This document shows, one piece after another, positions 5,776 to 5,870 of a stretch of 5,870 nucleotides of DNA. The translations under genes were made by a program, and so were the position numbers. Where the stretch lies: the NCBI GenBank assembly GCA_024689285.1, contig JAILDR010000041.1, positions 1 to 5,870 on the forward strand, in the 5' to 3' direction. The stretch is from Bacteroidales bacterium (lineage in GTDB: Bacteria; Bacteroidota; Bacteroidia; Bacteroidales; F082). A model generated the notes under the pieces. That model searched no databases. It was not told the origin of the DNA and saw nothing but the letters and a program-made list of their open reading frames with translations. Numbering within the stretch: position 1 is the first letter of the stretch; each line of letters starts with the position of its first letter.

Positions 5776-5870
5776 GCAAGAAACTGGTATATATTCTCGC
5801 CGTATTTGTTGCCATCTCATCATGCAGCCTTGTAAAGCAACCCTTTTCTTTCCAAAAAGAAACCGGTTTC
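5772..5870 (+). CDS. Putative lipoprotein, N-terminal fragment cut by window edge
   Basis: An ATG overlapping the toxin stop opens a frame of 33 codons with no stop, running off the right edge. It reads MSKKLVYILAVFVAISSC, followed by SLVKQPFSFQKETGF. The layout is that of a lipoprotein signal peptide: basic n-region (K3-K4), hydrophobic core (5-14), and a lipobox ISSC with the acylated cysteine at position 18. The residues after Cys (SLVKQ) lack the acidic run of the Bacteroidota surface-export signal, so retention on the periplasmic side is more likely, although that rule is not absolute. The four-base overlap suggests translational coupling to the toxin-antitoxin pair, which is unusual. 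The mature domain and its function are not visible. The main caution is the short length seen. Confidence 0.65.
   Translation, partial: MSKKLVYILAVFVAISSCSLVKQPFSFQKETGF

Overview
The window comes from a member of the phylum Bacteroidota, most likely order Bacteroidales (a Prevotella-like or Bacteroides-like genome). Three lines of evidence agree. Two intergenic regions carry a perfect Bacteroides-type promoter (TTTG, 20 bases, TATCTTTG). None of the start codons has a Shine-Dalgarno sequence. One gene encodes a gingipain-type protease ending in a type IX secretion sorting domain, a system confined to this phylum. All genes lie on the + strand.

Layout. (1) 1-1398: the 3' part of a 1-pyrroline-5-carboxylate dehydrogenase gene, cut by the left window edge and closed by a rho-independent terminator. 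(2) 1473-4016: a promoter and an 827-residue secreted cysteine protease of family C25, with signal peptide, propeptide, catalytic domain, Ig-like domain and C-terminal sorting domain. (3) 4017-5086: a short, A-rich, G-free leader with a repeated 12-base motif, then class II fructose-bisphosphate aldolase and a strong terminator. (4) 5139-5870: a second promoter driving three genes that overlap by ATGA. These are a probable antitoxin, a RelE/ParE-family toxin, and the first 33 codons of a lipoprotein that runs off the right edge.

How the genes relate. The dehydrogenase (proline/glutamate catabolism) and the aldolase (glycolysis/gluconeogenesis) are housekeeping enzymes with strong C-ending codon preference, as expected for high expression. 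The protease and the toxin-antitoxin unit look like accessory insertions between or beside them, with less biased, more A/T-rich codons. A link between secreted proteolysis and amino-acid catabolism is possible but rests only on adjacency, and the terminator and promoter between the genes argue for separate transcription.

Nothing here is a clearly undescribed system. The points most worth a second look are the toxin-antitoxin-lipoprotein translational chain, an inverted repeat over the toxin-antitoxin promoter, the altered residues around the catalytic histidine of the protease, and the repeated G-free leader of the aldolase gene.
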